A stretch of DNA of 64,000 nucleotides from Roseithermus sacchariphilus. GTDB lineage: Bacteria; Bacteroidota; Rhodothermia; Rhodothermales; MEBIC09517. Every line of letters starts with the position of its first letter. Position 1 is the first letter of the stretch. Under the pieces are notes generated by a model, which was given only the letters and a program-made list of their open reading frames with translations, was not told the DNA's origin and made no database searches. A program made the translations under genes and the position numbers. The DNA is taken from NCBI GenBank assembly GCA_003285105.1, contig CP030158.1, positions 2,022,501 through 2,086,500 of the forward strand, read 5' to 3'. Of this stretch, positions 9,468-18,800 are shown piece by piece.

Positions 9468-10661
9468 ATGCACGTGCTGATCAACGCGGCCTCGGCGAAC
9501 ATGGGCGGGGCGCTGACCTACCTGATCAACGTGGTGCGGCAGTTGCCGGCCCGCGCGCCGGACGACTACGTTACGGTCGTGCTGCCGGCCGCCTCGCGCC
9601 CGAAGGTGGAGGCATTCGGCCCGTTCCCCAACGTGACGCTGGTCGATTACCCGTATGCCGACACCGGCGGGCCGGCACGGAATTACTTCGATCAGGTGGA
9701 GATCCCACGGATGGTGCGCCGCCGGCAGGCGGACGTGCTGTTCTCCTCCACCGGCTTCGGGACGTTCCGGAGCCCGTGCCCGCAGGTGCTCCTCGTGCGT
9801 AATCGGGTCTATTTCAGCAAGGACTTTCACCGGAAATACCGCGAACTGGGCCGGAGCCTGCGGCGGAACACGATCCGGCGCTGGCTGAGTCTGGCCTCGA
9901 TCCGCGCGGCTGACGTGACGCTCTTTCCCACGCGGGCGATGCAGGAGATGGTAGGGGAATGGATCGACCTGCGCGGCCGGCGGACGGAGGTGATCCACTA
10001 CGGGTTCGACCACGAGGCCTTCGCGGCGCGGCGGGCCGAAGACGCACGGTTCGAGCGTATCGACCGCTGGCGGGCCGACGGCTATGCCATCCTGCTCAAC
10101 GTGTCGACGTACGCGGTGCACAAGAGCTTCGAGGTGCTGGTGGAGGCATTGCCGCATCTGAAGGCGGCCGGGCACCGGGTGAAGCTGGTGACGACGACCT
10201 CGCGGGAGAAGACGGCGGATAAGGCGGAGTACGACGCGCTGGTGCGGCGGGCCGACGACCTGGGGGTGCGGGAGGACTGGCTGGAATTGGGCTATGTGCC
10301 GTACGAAGCGCTCGGCAGCCTCTACGCACGGGCGGACGTGTACGTGTTTCCGTCGTTCACGGAGTCGTTCGGGCATTCGCTCGTGGAGGCGATGGCGTCC
10401 GGTCTGCCGGTGGTGGCGTCGGACATGCCGGTGAACGTGGAGGTGTGCGAGGGGGCGGGGGTGTACTTCCCGGTGTTTGACGCCGCGGGCTGTGCTGCCC
10501 GGGTCGGGGAGGTGCTGACGGCGCCGGAGCGGCGGGAGCGGATGCAGGAGGCGGCGCGGGCCCGGGCGCAAGCGTTCTCGTGGCAGCAGTATGTGGACAC
10601 GTTGATGACGTGCTTTCGTGAACTGGTGGCGTCCGAACGAGACGAAATACCAGTAGGATGA
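9468..10661 (+). CDS. Glycosyltransferase family 4, first copy of a tandem pair
   Basis: 397 residues. Starts MHVLINAASANMGGALTYL, a Gly-rich GT4 acceptor loop; the donor domain has AILLNVSTYAVHKSFEVLVE and VFPSFTESFGHSLVEAMASG with an intact EX7E-type motif. An AGGAG sits immediately before the ATG at 9468; the open frame extends to 9405. By eye the protein differs from the next gene at only about sixteen positions before the C-terminal tail, so the two arose by recent tandem duplication. It ends in ATGA overlap with its copy. Confidence 0.9.
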   Translation: MHVLINAASANMGGALTYLINVVRQLPARAPDDYVTVVLPAASRPKVEAFGPFPNVTLVDYPYADTGGPARNYFDQVEIPRMVRRRQADVLFSSTGFGTFRSPCPQVLLVRNRVYFSKDFHRKYRELGRSLRRNTIRRWLSLASIRAADVTLFPTRAMQEMVGEWIDLRGRRTEVIHYGFDHEAFAARRAEDARFERIDRWRADGYAILLNVSTYAVHKSFEVLVEALPHLKAAGHRVKLVTTTSREKTADKAEYDALVRRADDLGVREDWLELGYVPYEALGSLYARADVYVFPSFTESFGHSLVEAMASGLPVVASDMPVNVEVCEGAGVYFPVFDAAGCAARVGEVLTAPERRERMQEAARARAQAFSWQQYVDTLMTCFRELVASERDEIPVG

Positions 10662-11854
10662 GGATGCTGATCAACGCGGCCTCGGCGAACATGGGCGGGG
10701 CGCTGACCTACCTGATCAACGTGGTGCGGCAGTTGCCGGCCCGCGTGCCGGACGACCACGTTACGGTCGTGTTGCCGGCTGCCTCGCGCCCGAAGGTGGA
10801 GGCATTCGGCCCGTTCCCCAACGTGACGCTGGTCGATTACCCGTATGCCGACACCGGCGGGCCGGCACGGAATTACTTCGATCAGGTGGAGATCCCACGG
10901 ATGGTGCGCCGCCGGCAGGCGGACGTGCTGTTCTCCTCCACCGGCTTCGGGACGTTCCGGAGCCCGTGCCCGCAGGTGCTCCTCGTGCGCAATCCGGTCT
11001 ATTTCAGCAAGGACTTTCACCGGAAATACCGAGAACTGGGCCGGAGCCTGCGGCGGAACACGATCCGTCGCTGGCTGAGCCTGGCCTCGATCCGCGCGGC
11101 CGACGTGACGCTCTTTCCCACGAAGGCGATGCAGGAGATGGTGGAGGAATGGATCGACCTGCGCGGCCGACGGACGGAGGTGATCCACTACGGGTTCGAC
11201 CACGAGGCCTTCGCGGCGCGGCGGGCCGAAGACGCACGGTTCGAGCGTATCGACCGCTGGCGGGCCGACGGCTATGCCATCCTGCTCAACGTGTCGACGT
11301 ACGCGGTGCACAAGAGCTTCGAGGTGCTGGTGGAGGCCCTGCCGCATCTGAAGGCGGCCGGGCACCGGGTGAAGCTGGTGACGACGACCTCGCGGGAGAA
11401 GACGGCGGACAAGGCGGAGTACGACGCGCTGGTGCGGCGGGCCGACGACCTGGGGGTGCGGGAGGACTGGTGCGAGCCGGGCTATGTGCCGTACGAAGCG
11501 CTCCGCAGCCTCTACGCGCGGGCGGACGTGTACGTGTTTCCGTCGTTCACGGAGTCGTTCGGGCATTCGCTCGTGGAGGCGATGGCGTCCGGTCTGCCGG
11601 TGGTCGCGTCGGACATGCCGGTGAACGTGGAGGTGTGCGAGGCGGCGGGGGTGTACTTCCCGGTGTTCGATGCCGCCGCCTGTGCCGCCCGGGTCGGGGA
11701 GGTGCTGACGGCGCCGGCACGGCGGGAGCGGATGCAGGCGGCGGCGCGGGCCCGGGCGCAGGCGTTTTCGTGGCAGCAGTACGTGGATGCGTTGATGGCG
11801 TGCTTTCGTGAACTGGTGGTGCCCGAACGGCAACCGCAGGAGGTGGCGGCATGA
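10658..11854 (+). CDS. Glycosyltransferase family 4, second copy of a tandem pair
   Basis: 398 residues, nearly identical to the preceding gene; differences include NRV to NPV, MVGE to MVEE and DWLELGY to DWCEPGY. Several changes replace E, T or G by A near the C-terminus, and the last ~12 residues are unrelated. Both copies keep the donor-site SFTESFGHSLVEAM segment, so neither is visibly broken. Two alternative ATGs exist (10658 and 10664); 10658 gives the ATGA overlap. Either dosage or a slightly changed acceptor specificity may keep both copies. Confidence 0.9.
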   Translation: MRMLINAASANMGGALTYLINVVRQLPARVPDDHVTVVLPAASRPKVEAFGPFPNVTLVDYPYADTGGPARNYFDQVEIPRMVRRRQADVLFSSTGFGTFRSPCPQVLLVRNPVYFSKDFHRKYRELGRSLRRNTIRRWLSLASIRAADVTLFPTKAMQEMVEEWIDLRGRRTEVIHYGFDHEAFAARRAEDARFERIDRWRADGYAILLNVSTYAVHKSFEVLVEALPHLKAAGHRVKLVTTTSREKTADKAEYDALVRRADDLGVREDWCEPGYVPYEALRSLYARADVYVFPSFTESFGHSLVEAMASGLPVVASDMPVNVEVCEAAGVYFPVFDAAACAARVGEVLTAPARRERMQAAARARAQAFSWQQYVDALMACFRELVVPERQPQEVAA

Positions 11855-12762
11855 ACACGACCGAGCCGATGACACAAACGATGCAGACTGCGCGGCGCGG
11901 AACCGTGCCGGTGTCCGTGCTGATCGCCGTCCGCAACGAGGCGCAGAACCTGCCGCGCTGCCTGGCCGCCCTCGACGGCTGGGCGGACGAGGTGGTGGTG
12001 GTCGACTCGCAGAGCACCGACGGGACGGTCGAGATCGCCGAGGCGCACGGCGCCACCGTCCTGCAGTTCCACTACAAGGGCGGCTGGCCGAAGAAGCGGC
12101 AATGGGCGCTGGACACGTTCGACTTCCGCAACGACTGGATCCTGCTGCTCGATGCCGACGAGATCCTGCTCGACCCCATCAAGGCCGAGATCGCCGAGGC
12201 CATCCGCCGCGACGATCACGACGGCTACTGGCTCCGTTTTCAGCTCCACTTCCTCGGCCGGCAGCTTCGCCACGGTGGGTTCGATCTCTGGAAGCTGTTC
12301 CTCTTTCGGAAGGGAAAGGGGCGCTATGAGCGCCGCATCGACGGCGAGCAGACGCCCAGCATGGCCGACATCGAGGTGCACGAGCACGTGGTGGTTGACG
12401 GCCGGGTGGGAAAGCTCAAAAACCCGATCCGACACGAAAACTGGAACTCGCTTTACCGGTACATCGAGAAGCACAACGAGTACTCCGAGTGGGAGGCACG
12501 GGTGTACTTCGAGGGGCACAAGGGTGAGGTGCCGCCCCGTTTCTTCGGCACCCAGGCCGAGCGCCGCCGCTGGCTCAAGGCCCGCCTGGTGCGCCTCCCC
12601 GGCTTCCCCATACTGACCTTCCTCTACCACTACGTCCTCCGCCTGGGCTTCCTCGACGGCCGCCCCGGCCTGATCTACTGCACCCTCAAAGGCGTCCAGC
12701 GCTTCCACGCCAAGGCGAAGTGGTATGAGCTGGAGATGAAGCATGAGGCGCGTGATCTCTGA
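11851..12762 (+). CDS. Glycosyltransferase family 2 (WaaE/KdtX-like)
   Basis: 303 residues. The GT-A core shows VSVLIAVRNEAQNLPRCLAA, VVVDSQSTDGT and the metal-binding LLLDADE near residue 107, then GGFDLWKLFLFRKGKGRYE. This order is typical of the WaaE/KdtX-like beta-glucosyltransferase group. The C-terminal tail (LTFLYHYVLRLGFLDGRPGL) is the membrane-associating segment found in this group. ATGA overlap with the upstream GT4 gene; a 26-bp gap separates the next gene. Confidence 0.87.
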   Translation: MNTTEPMTQTMQTARRGTVPVSVLIAVRNEAQNLPRCLAALDGWADEVVVVDSQSTDGTVEIAEAHGATVLQFHYKGGWPKKRQWALDTFDFRNDWILLLDADEILLDPIKAEIAEAIRRDDHDGYWLRFQLHFLGRQLRHGGFDLWKLFLFRKGKGRYERRIDGEQTPSMADIEVHEHVVVDGRVGKLKNPIRHENWNSLYRYIEKHNEYSEWEARVYFEGHKGEVPPRFFGTQAERRRWLKARLVRLPGFPILTFLYHYVLRLGFLDGRPGLIYCTLKGVQRFHAKAKWYELEMKHEARDL

Positions 12763-12788
12763 CAGCCAGACTCTACCTGAAAGATCCC

Positions 12789-13442
12789 ATGAATCTTCGA
12801 GCTTACCCGAGACTGCGAAACGTCGTCCTCAAAGGGACTACCGTGTACTGGCGACTGCGAGAGCGCTATTTCCAGAACTACCTGTTCATTCATATCCCCA
12901 AAACCGGCGGGCGGAGCATCGAGACGGCTCTGGGGTGTCTTTATGAGCACAAAACGGCTTTGCAGAAGCGAAACGAAGTGGGATTCGATGTCTGGAATGC
13001 AAAGTTTACGTTTGCCTTCGTGCGCAATCCCTGGGATAAAGCCGTATCCCACTATGCCTATTTGAAAAAGACGGGTCAGGATTTCCTCGAAGAGGACCAT
13101 ATTGACTTTCGTTCGTGGGTGCGACTAGTTTTTGTCGATCGGAACTCCCGATACATATCCAGGCCCCTGCATTTTGCGCCTCAGACGGAATGGATTCTGG
13201 ATCTGGATGGGAAACAACTGGTTGACTATGTGGGTCGTTTCGAACGGTTCGAGGCAGACTTCGCCGAGGTGTGCCGGCGTATCGGTGTTAACCGGCAACT
13301 TCCCCATCAGAACAGCTCGCACCGGCGCAAAGACTACCGGACGTATTACGATGACGAGACGGCTCAGATCATAGCTGATGCATATGCCTCGGACCTGAGC
13401 TATTTTGGTTACTCCTTCGATGCAAATGGCGTTTTGGCATGA
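12789..13442 (+). CDS. Sulfotransferase family 2 protein
   Basis: 217 residues with a textbook 5'-phosphosulfate-binding loop, FIHIPKTGGRSIETAL (about residues 35-50), and the 3'-phosphate motif FAFVRNPWDKAVSHYAYL (about residues 76-93). A final YYDDETAQIIADAYASDLSYFGY segment is the usual C-terminus of bacterial carbohydrate sulfotransferases (sulfotransfer_2). It probably transfers sulfate from PAPS to the polysaccharide repeat. It overlaps the following GT2 gene by ATGA. Confidence 0.9.
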   Translation: MNLRAYPRLRNVVLKGTTVYWRLRERYFQNYLFIHIPKTGGRSIETALGCLYEHKTALQKRNEVGFDVWNAKFTFAFVRNPWDKAVSHYAYLKKTGQDFLEEDHIDFRSWVRLVFVDRNSRYISRPLHFAPQTEWILDLDGKQLVDYVGRFERFEADFAEVCRRIGVNRQLPHQNSSHRRKDYRTYYDDETAQIIADAYASDLSYFGYSFDANGVLA

Positions 13443-14428
13443 AACGACCGGGCCCTGGAAACTGGAGAACCTGGCAGTATGAAGATTACCTTCGCTACTT
13501 TCTGAGTATTGAAGGTGTCAGGCAGCGCATGAAGGGGCGAGGGTTCCCCCTCGATACATTGACAGACGATGAACTGTGGCAATTCTGCGCACCTATCCGG
13601 TCGCGGATCGAAGAAAAATACGGTCAGAGTGAATCCCCGCGCGTTTCGATTGCGCTGGTTGCGTACAACGAAGAGCGTGAACTCATTCCGACACTTCTCT
13701 CCTACACGCTGCTCGATTGTCCGCCGGGACTGGCAGAGCTTATCGTGGTAGATAACAACTCCACCGATCGCACGCGAGATGTTATTCAGGCCTGTGGGGC
13801 CCGATATGTGCTGTGTAAAGAGCAAGGGACACCCTTTGCTCGGGCAGCCGGGCTGGCGGCCTCACATCCTGATGCCGAATATATCTGGATGTCGGACGGA
13901 GATGTTCGCGTGGTGCCGCCCATCAAAAGAGAAGAGGATCTGCTGAGGCCTGGAACGGTGTTTCAAACGGCCTATCACTTTTTAGAAGCCCATCCGCGTA
14001 CGGTGGGGGTGTCTACCGGAACGGTGTTCGATGCAACGCACTGGTCTCATGCTTTGTTGAGAATAATAGCGCGTGCTATCGGAAAGACGTCAAAGTACAG
14101 TTGCTGGTCTGGTACCAATCAGTTTATTCGCAAGTCAGCACTACTTGCGAGTGGAGGAATTGATACGACTGTGCTTTTTGGCGAGGATCATCACAGGCAT
14201 TATCAGTTGGCGAGGTGGGCGAAGGCAAATGGCTTACACTTGAATTCAGCGAATATGAATAAAGAAAAGTTAGGTGACCCTGTGTATCACAGTGGTCGCC
14301 GCCATGCCACGTTAAAGCATGTGATATTGCATTTGTGGGATACGCTCCGAAGAGGGAGGTATTATGATAAAGATGAGCATGGATGGCCTTTACATAAGCA
14401 AAATATTACCTGGAGAGAAGTTCGATAG
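13439..14428 (+). CDS. Glycosyltransferase family 2 protein
   Basis: 329 residues. An ~65-residue N-terminal extension precedes the GT-A core VSIALVAYNEERELIPTLL, then LIVVDNNSTDRTRD and YIWMSDGDVRVV, the DxD site. The C-terminal SCWSGTNQFIRKSALLASGG is an acceptor-side GT2 element. From roughly position 14000 the base composition becomes markedly AT-rich, unlike the GC-rich upstream genes, so the 3' end lies at the edge of an AT-rich segment that continues into the next gene. Confidence 0.87.
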   Translation: MKRPGPGNWRTWQYEDYLRYFLSIEGVRQRMKGRGFPLDTLTDDELWQFCAPIRSRIEEKYGQSESPRVSIALVAYNEERELIPTLLSYTLLDCPPGLAELIVVDNNSTDRTRDVIQACGARYVLCKEQGTPFARAAGLAASHPDAEYIWMSDGDVRVVPPIKREEDLLRPGTVFQTAYHFLEAHPRTVGVSTGTVFDATHWSHALLRIIARAIGKTSKYSCWSGTNQFIRKSALLASGGIDTTVLFGEDHHRHYQLARWAKANGLHLNSANMNKEKLGDPVYHSGRRHATLKHVILHLWDTLRRGRYYDKDEHGWPLHKQNITWREVR

Positions 14429-14436
14429 ATTAGATA

Positions 14437-15262
14437 ATGTTTGGGGAAAATATGATTGCGAAAAATAAAGTGATTTTCAGTTCTGGTATAATGGAACTTG
14501 TTTTTAGAATAGGAAAATTTTGTCCTATCAAAAAAAGAAATTTTCAAGTGTGCTGTGTTGGTGCACCACGTAGTGGCACGAAAAGTCTGGCTGCTATTTT
14601 TGCAAGGATGTGCAGAGCAGCGCACGAACCTCTTGCTCGGCCTACTTTGAAGTTGGTAACTGACTTCGAAGAGGGTAGATATGATCGAAAGACTATAGAA
14701 AAAATCCTTATAGGAAGGGATAGATTTCTGTCTTTAGAGATGGAGTCTTCTCATTACTTATACCCTCTCGCTCCTGTGTTGCTTGATCTATTTGAAAAAT
14801 CCAAATTCATTTTGATTACAAGAAATCCTGTGAAATGGTTGAGGTCAATGATAAACAAGAGTGTTTCTACAAAAAGAGATGATTGGTGGAGTGAGTGGTA
14901 TCATAGAAAATTTCATAGTGATGCATTCCATATAAAAAATGGTATTGATGGATTGCGCCCCTATTTAGAATATTGGGTTAGTCATAATCAGTTTGTTTTG
15001 GAAAATATACCTAGAAATAAATTACTTGTGTTGGACTTAGAGAGTGTCCGTAAGGGCAATTTAGCTGTCGTGTGGGATTTTGTTTGGATTAAAAAAAATT
15101 TCTTTAGAAAAAGCAGATATTCATGAAAATAGGCGAAAATACGTATTAGATATTCTTGATTTTTATCCCGAAAATGAAGTGAGAAGATTGGTTGATGAGG
15201 TGTGTGGCGAAATGATGTTGAGACTGAGTAGAGAAATCAGCATGCTTCATGAAAAGAGATAG
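14437..15262 (+). pseudogene. Sulfotransferase-like gene with a +1 frameshift, in an AT-rich segment
   Basis: The first frame (14437-15126) encodes QVCCVGAPRSGTKSLAAIFA, a PAPS-binding loop, and FILITRNPVKWLRSMINKS, the 3'-phosphate motif. Near 15079-15090 the frame breaks: it reads WDFVWIKKNFF and stops at 15126, while the overlapping frame continues GLKKISLEKADIHENRRKY to a TAG at 15262. Removing one T from the GTTTGG run at 15082-15087 would restore WDFVGLKKISLEK. This is a real frameshift or a sequencing error. Codon use is strongly A/T-rich compared with all neighbours, suggesting a foreign origin. An alternative start is the ATG at 14452. Confidence 0.75.
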
Positions 15263-15264
15263 GC

Positions 15265-15471
15265 ATGCTACAGATCCTCCAAAACATAAAATCCGGCGAG
15301 ACGCGGCTGGAGACGGTGCCGCCGCCGGACTGGGCCGGCGGGGTGCGGGTGCGCACGGCCGCTTCGCTCATCAGCGTCGGGACGGAGAAGATGCTCATCG
15401 ACCTGGCGCAGAAAAGACTGGTCGGCAAGGCCTATGCGCGACCGGACCTCGTGCGGCAGGTAAAGGGCTAA
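15265..15471 (+). pseudogene. Truncated N-terminus of a bi-domain oxidoreductase
   Basis: The 68 codons begin MLQILQNIKSGETRLETVPP and continue through RTAASLISVGTEKMLIDLAQ. They align with the first 67 residues of the complete 727-residue oxidoreductase at 46383-48566, then end abruptly in KG-stop where the full protein continues LQKVQKE. No zinc-alcohol dehydrogenase core or Rossmann domain remains. It starts 3 bp after the preceding gene, as in an intact operon, so it is a remnant of a paralogous gene whose 3' part was deleted or replaced. Function of the fragment is unlikely. Confidence 0.85.
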
Positions 15472-15801
15472 ACGGATTCTGGCCAGGAGGCCGTAATTTG
15501 ACCGGCCTTCATGTGGAGTTACAAAATGATCCTCCCGCATTTCGTATCGTACGTCCTCGCCGGAGAAAAAGGTGCCGAGCGCGTCTGTAAGGTAGCCCGG
15601 TACAGGTCGGGATTCAGGCGCTGATTGTGTCGAAATGGAGGCTTGCTCTGACCTCCGGGGTATCGTGTACACGGCGGGGGAAGGAGAGAGCCGGTCGCCT
15701 CTCTATCTGGCCGGTATAGTCCTTGTTTCCGGGGCAGAGGCCGGCCGTTACGGTGGCAACGGGTCGTATGAAGGCCGTCGGGTCGATCGGAGTCTATCAT
15801 C
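15472..15801 (+). other. Intergenic region with no convincing gene
   Basis: 330 bp between the truncated oxidoreductase and the large secreted protein. GC returns to the local high level. A short GC-rich inverted repeat (AGGCCG, 9-nt spacer, CGGCCT) lies near 15487-15507 and could act as a weak terminator. Open frames here are short and have no recognisable content. The promoter of the downstream secreted protein probably lies in the right half, but no clear consensus was seen. Confidence 0.5.
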
Positions 15802-18800
15802 ATGACAATGCGGAACGTGAACATGCAGCAGGTGGTCGTGAAGGCGATACTTGGAGCAGTGGTGTGGATAGTGGTGGCGGTGCTGCCCGGTGGGGTCGTT
15901 GCACAAACCCGTTTACTGGATGCGGATCGGGATGCCGTTTATGCGGCCTACAGTCTCCGCAGGCTCAGCAGCACCTATGACGGGCCGACCCTGCGGGTGA
16001 GACGGTCCCGTGACAATGCGGAGCAGGACATTGGCTTCGGTTCCGCCGGATTCATCGACACGGTGGCCCTCACGGCCTTCGTGGGAGCAGGCGACGGCTA
16101 TGTGGTCGTCTGGTATGACCAGGGGCCGAACGGTTATCATGTGCGTCAGAGCAATCCGGATGCGCAGCCGATCCTCGTGCAGAACGGCGCCGTCCTGCGT
16201 GCAGAGACGGGCGATCCAGCCCTGCGGTTTGAGGATGCAGCCACCAACCCGGCCGGCGTCAACCGGTACCTGTCCGTCGTTGACGTGACGCGTCCCCTGT
16301 CCAGCACCGATTACATGCTCGCCGCGCTCGTGGAGCAGGTCGGTTACAACGGCGAGCCGACCATCGTTTCCGTCTCCCCTCGTGGGAGGGCACACGAGGG
16401 TATTGCCTATCGTGCCGTGCATTCCTACATCAACGGAAATGATGCCAAGGCAAGAATAGGAGGAACTTCATTCAACAGTGAGGCCTTTCTGCCCGTTATC
16501 CTCCGTAACCGGGGAGATAGAGCCGAGTTCTGGCAGGGGAATACGCTTCTGTGGACCGGGGCGGAGGCTGAGGAGGAAGAGCTTGCGTCTTCGCGAAACA
16601 ATCTTGACGACATCGAAATCGGAGGGGATAATTTCACCGGACATATCAGCGAGGTGGTGATCTATGGCGCCTACGAGGCAATTCACCCGCTGGATTATTA
16701 CCGGGACATGGCAGCGGCCTTCATTGCGGGAGTGCCCCTGTGGAACGAAGACGCCATCCTGCCGCAGACCTATCCCTACCAGGTCGTCCTGTACGACTGG
16801 TTGGAGTCGCTCACGGTGGGGGATGTGACGCTGGAGATGGGGCAGACGTTCACGTTTGATCCGTCCCTTCTGACCGACGACGAACTGGCGGACCTGCATC
16901 ATTATGCCGAGGTCATTTCCACCAGCCGGGTGGTGCGTGGCGAGCCGGAGTGGTATGTGCTCGATGCCGGCAATGGGAAAGGGATCGAGGCGACGGGAGA
17001 GGTGCGCGTGTGGCACGAGCCCGGAAGCGGGTATGGAGGCAACCCGCCCCGGTCATGGGCCAATGAGCCGGCCCAACTGTACCAGCTGGATATTCCCCTG
17101 CCCGGAGGAGGACAGGGAAACCCTTATTACAAGGATCCCGCGATGGGGCGCCGCGCCATGGTGGTGGCCATCGTAGATATGATGATGTATCACCAGGATC
17201 TGCTTGCCGGGGGGACGGCCACCTGGGGCGACATGTACGGCAAGGCCTTTCTGGGATGGGCCGAGGCGTATCGCTGGGCCGGTGAGGTGCTGCCCGCGGA
17301 TGTTCAGGAGGCCTTCGAGGAAGGCATGACGTACTTCCTGGATTTTGCCGTGACCTCCGATGATGCGTCTCCACGGGCCGTCAACACGAACATGGATATG
17401 TTCTTCATCCACGGCTGTGCGGAGTTTTACATGGCGACCCGCCATCCGGAGCGTCAGGCGAAAGCCCTCGCAGCGGTCAAAGACTGGCTATTCGGGTATC
17501 CCGATGGCGAACTGGAGGTCAAGCACAAAGTTTTTGCACTCGACGGTACGTTGCCTCGGGGGGGAGTGTTCAGCCCCTCCGGGTTCATCATGGAAGGCGA
17601 CCAGCCGGATATTTTTTACGGCGGCGAGTCGCTGTACCACCTCGCCGGCGCCGTGGCGGCCGTCATGGATCGCGAGACAGGGGCTGTTCCGCCGGAATGG
17701 GACTTCATGAAGGAAGTCGTACGGCGCTTCCAGGAGTGGCGACTGTATCAGTACTGGTACGAACCCGGTGTTGCAGCACCGGGTATGGGAGGCATACGTG
17801 CAGCCCGCTGGTATCATGGGGGAGCCGGATTTACGGGGCGTACCGGGGCCGGGGTGCCTTCCGGGCAGGCGAGCGGGGACAAGTACAAGGTCATTGGAGA
17901 TCTCTATCCGGAGTTGATCTACGACGGGTTGTATTCGAGGGAACATCGGCCGGCGCTCAAGTCCCGTTCGCAGATGGTCTCCGACATTTCGAAAGATCTG
18001 GCGAGCCGGACGAGCGAGATGGCCGCGGTATACGAGGGGATGCCGAACACCTGGAAGGGGTGGTCGCCCTGGACGAAGGAGACGGGCTATCTGCCGGCTC
18101 GGGGGTGGTACTCGCGGTTCAAAGCGCTGGAAAACGATCCCTCGACGTATCCGCCGTCGGGGCGGCCCGGCTATTACTACAGCAAGCCGTTCGGTGGTCC
18201 TCCCGTGGGGTACGAGTACTGGGCCTACAAAAACACCGACGGGCAGCGTGAATGGGGCTTTTTCATGGAAGCGCAGGCCCGACAGGGGGGCTACGGCGGA
18301 TGGTATGGCGGGAAGATCGAAACGTTCTGGACGGAAACGACCGGCGTCGTCCTCATCAACCGGCACGGGAAAGGTGGCTGCGATGGCGACAAAGAGGATG
18401 CCGGATGCTGGGACAACATCGATTATAAAGCAGGTCATCACGTCTGGGGGCGTGACGAGCAGGGGCATGCTTTCAGTACACTCCGCTTACGTGGGCAGGG
18501 GCTTTCGCGGACCTCTACGTTCGATCTCGACGCCGCCAATCCATCCGTCGAAGTGGTCAACGTGTTCAACGATCCGTACCACGCCGACAATTCTACCTCG
18601 TCCAGGACGGGCGAAGAGACCGGCTATGAACTGGAAGGGGCGGTCCGCATTGCCAACAAGGTCGAGGCGCTGACCAACGGGGCCCGCGTAACGCACACGG
18701 TGACGTCGGACGGCACGGACGAGGTCACCGAACTCTGGGCCTCGATCCCGGTGCATCTGCGCATGTATGGCGAGACCCCGGGCGACAAGCCTCAGGCTGA

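Larger units (their letters stand above)
9468..11854 (+). repeat. Tandem direct gene duplication, about 1.19 kb per unit
   Basis: The units 9468-10661 and 10658-11854 align over nearly their whole length at nucleotide level with scattered third-position and a few coding changes; the match begins at TGATCAACGCGGCCTCGGCG in both. The similarity stops near the last dozen codons of each copy, giving different C-terminal tails. The many scattered differences argue against an assembly duplication. Confidence 0.92.

Noticed and set aside
9468-11854. The tandem GT4 copies being an assembly artefact
   Set aside because: There are many scattered differences, including unrelated C-terminal tails, which an artefactual repeat would not create.
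10322-11875. A 517-residue minus-strand frame opposite the tandem GT4 genes
   Set aside because: Antisense shadow repeated in both copies because the copies are near identical.
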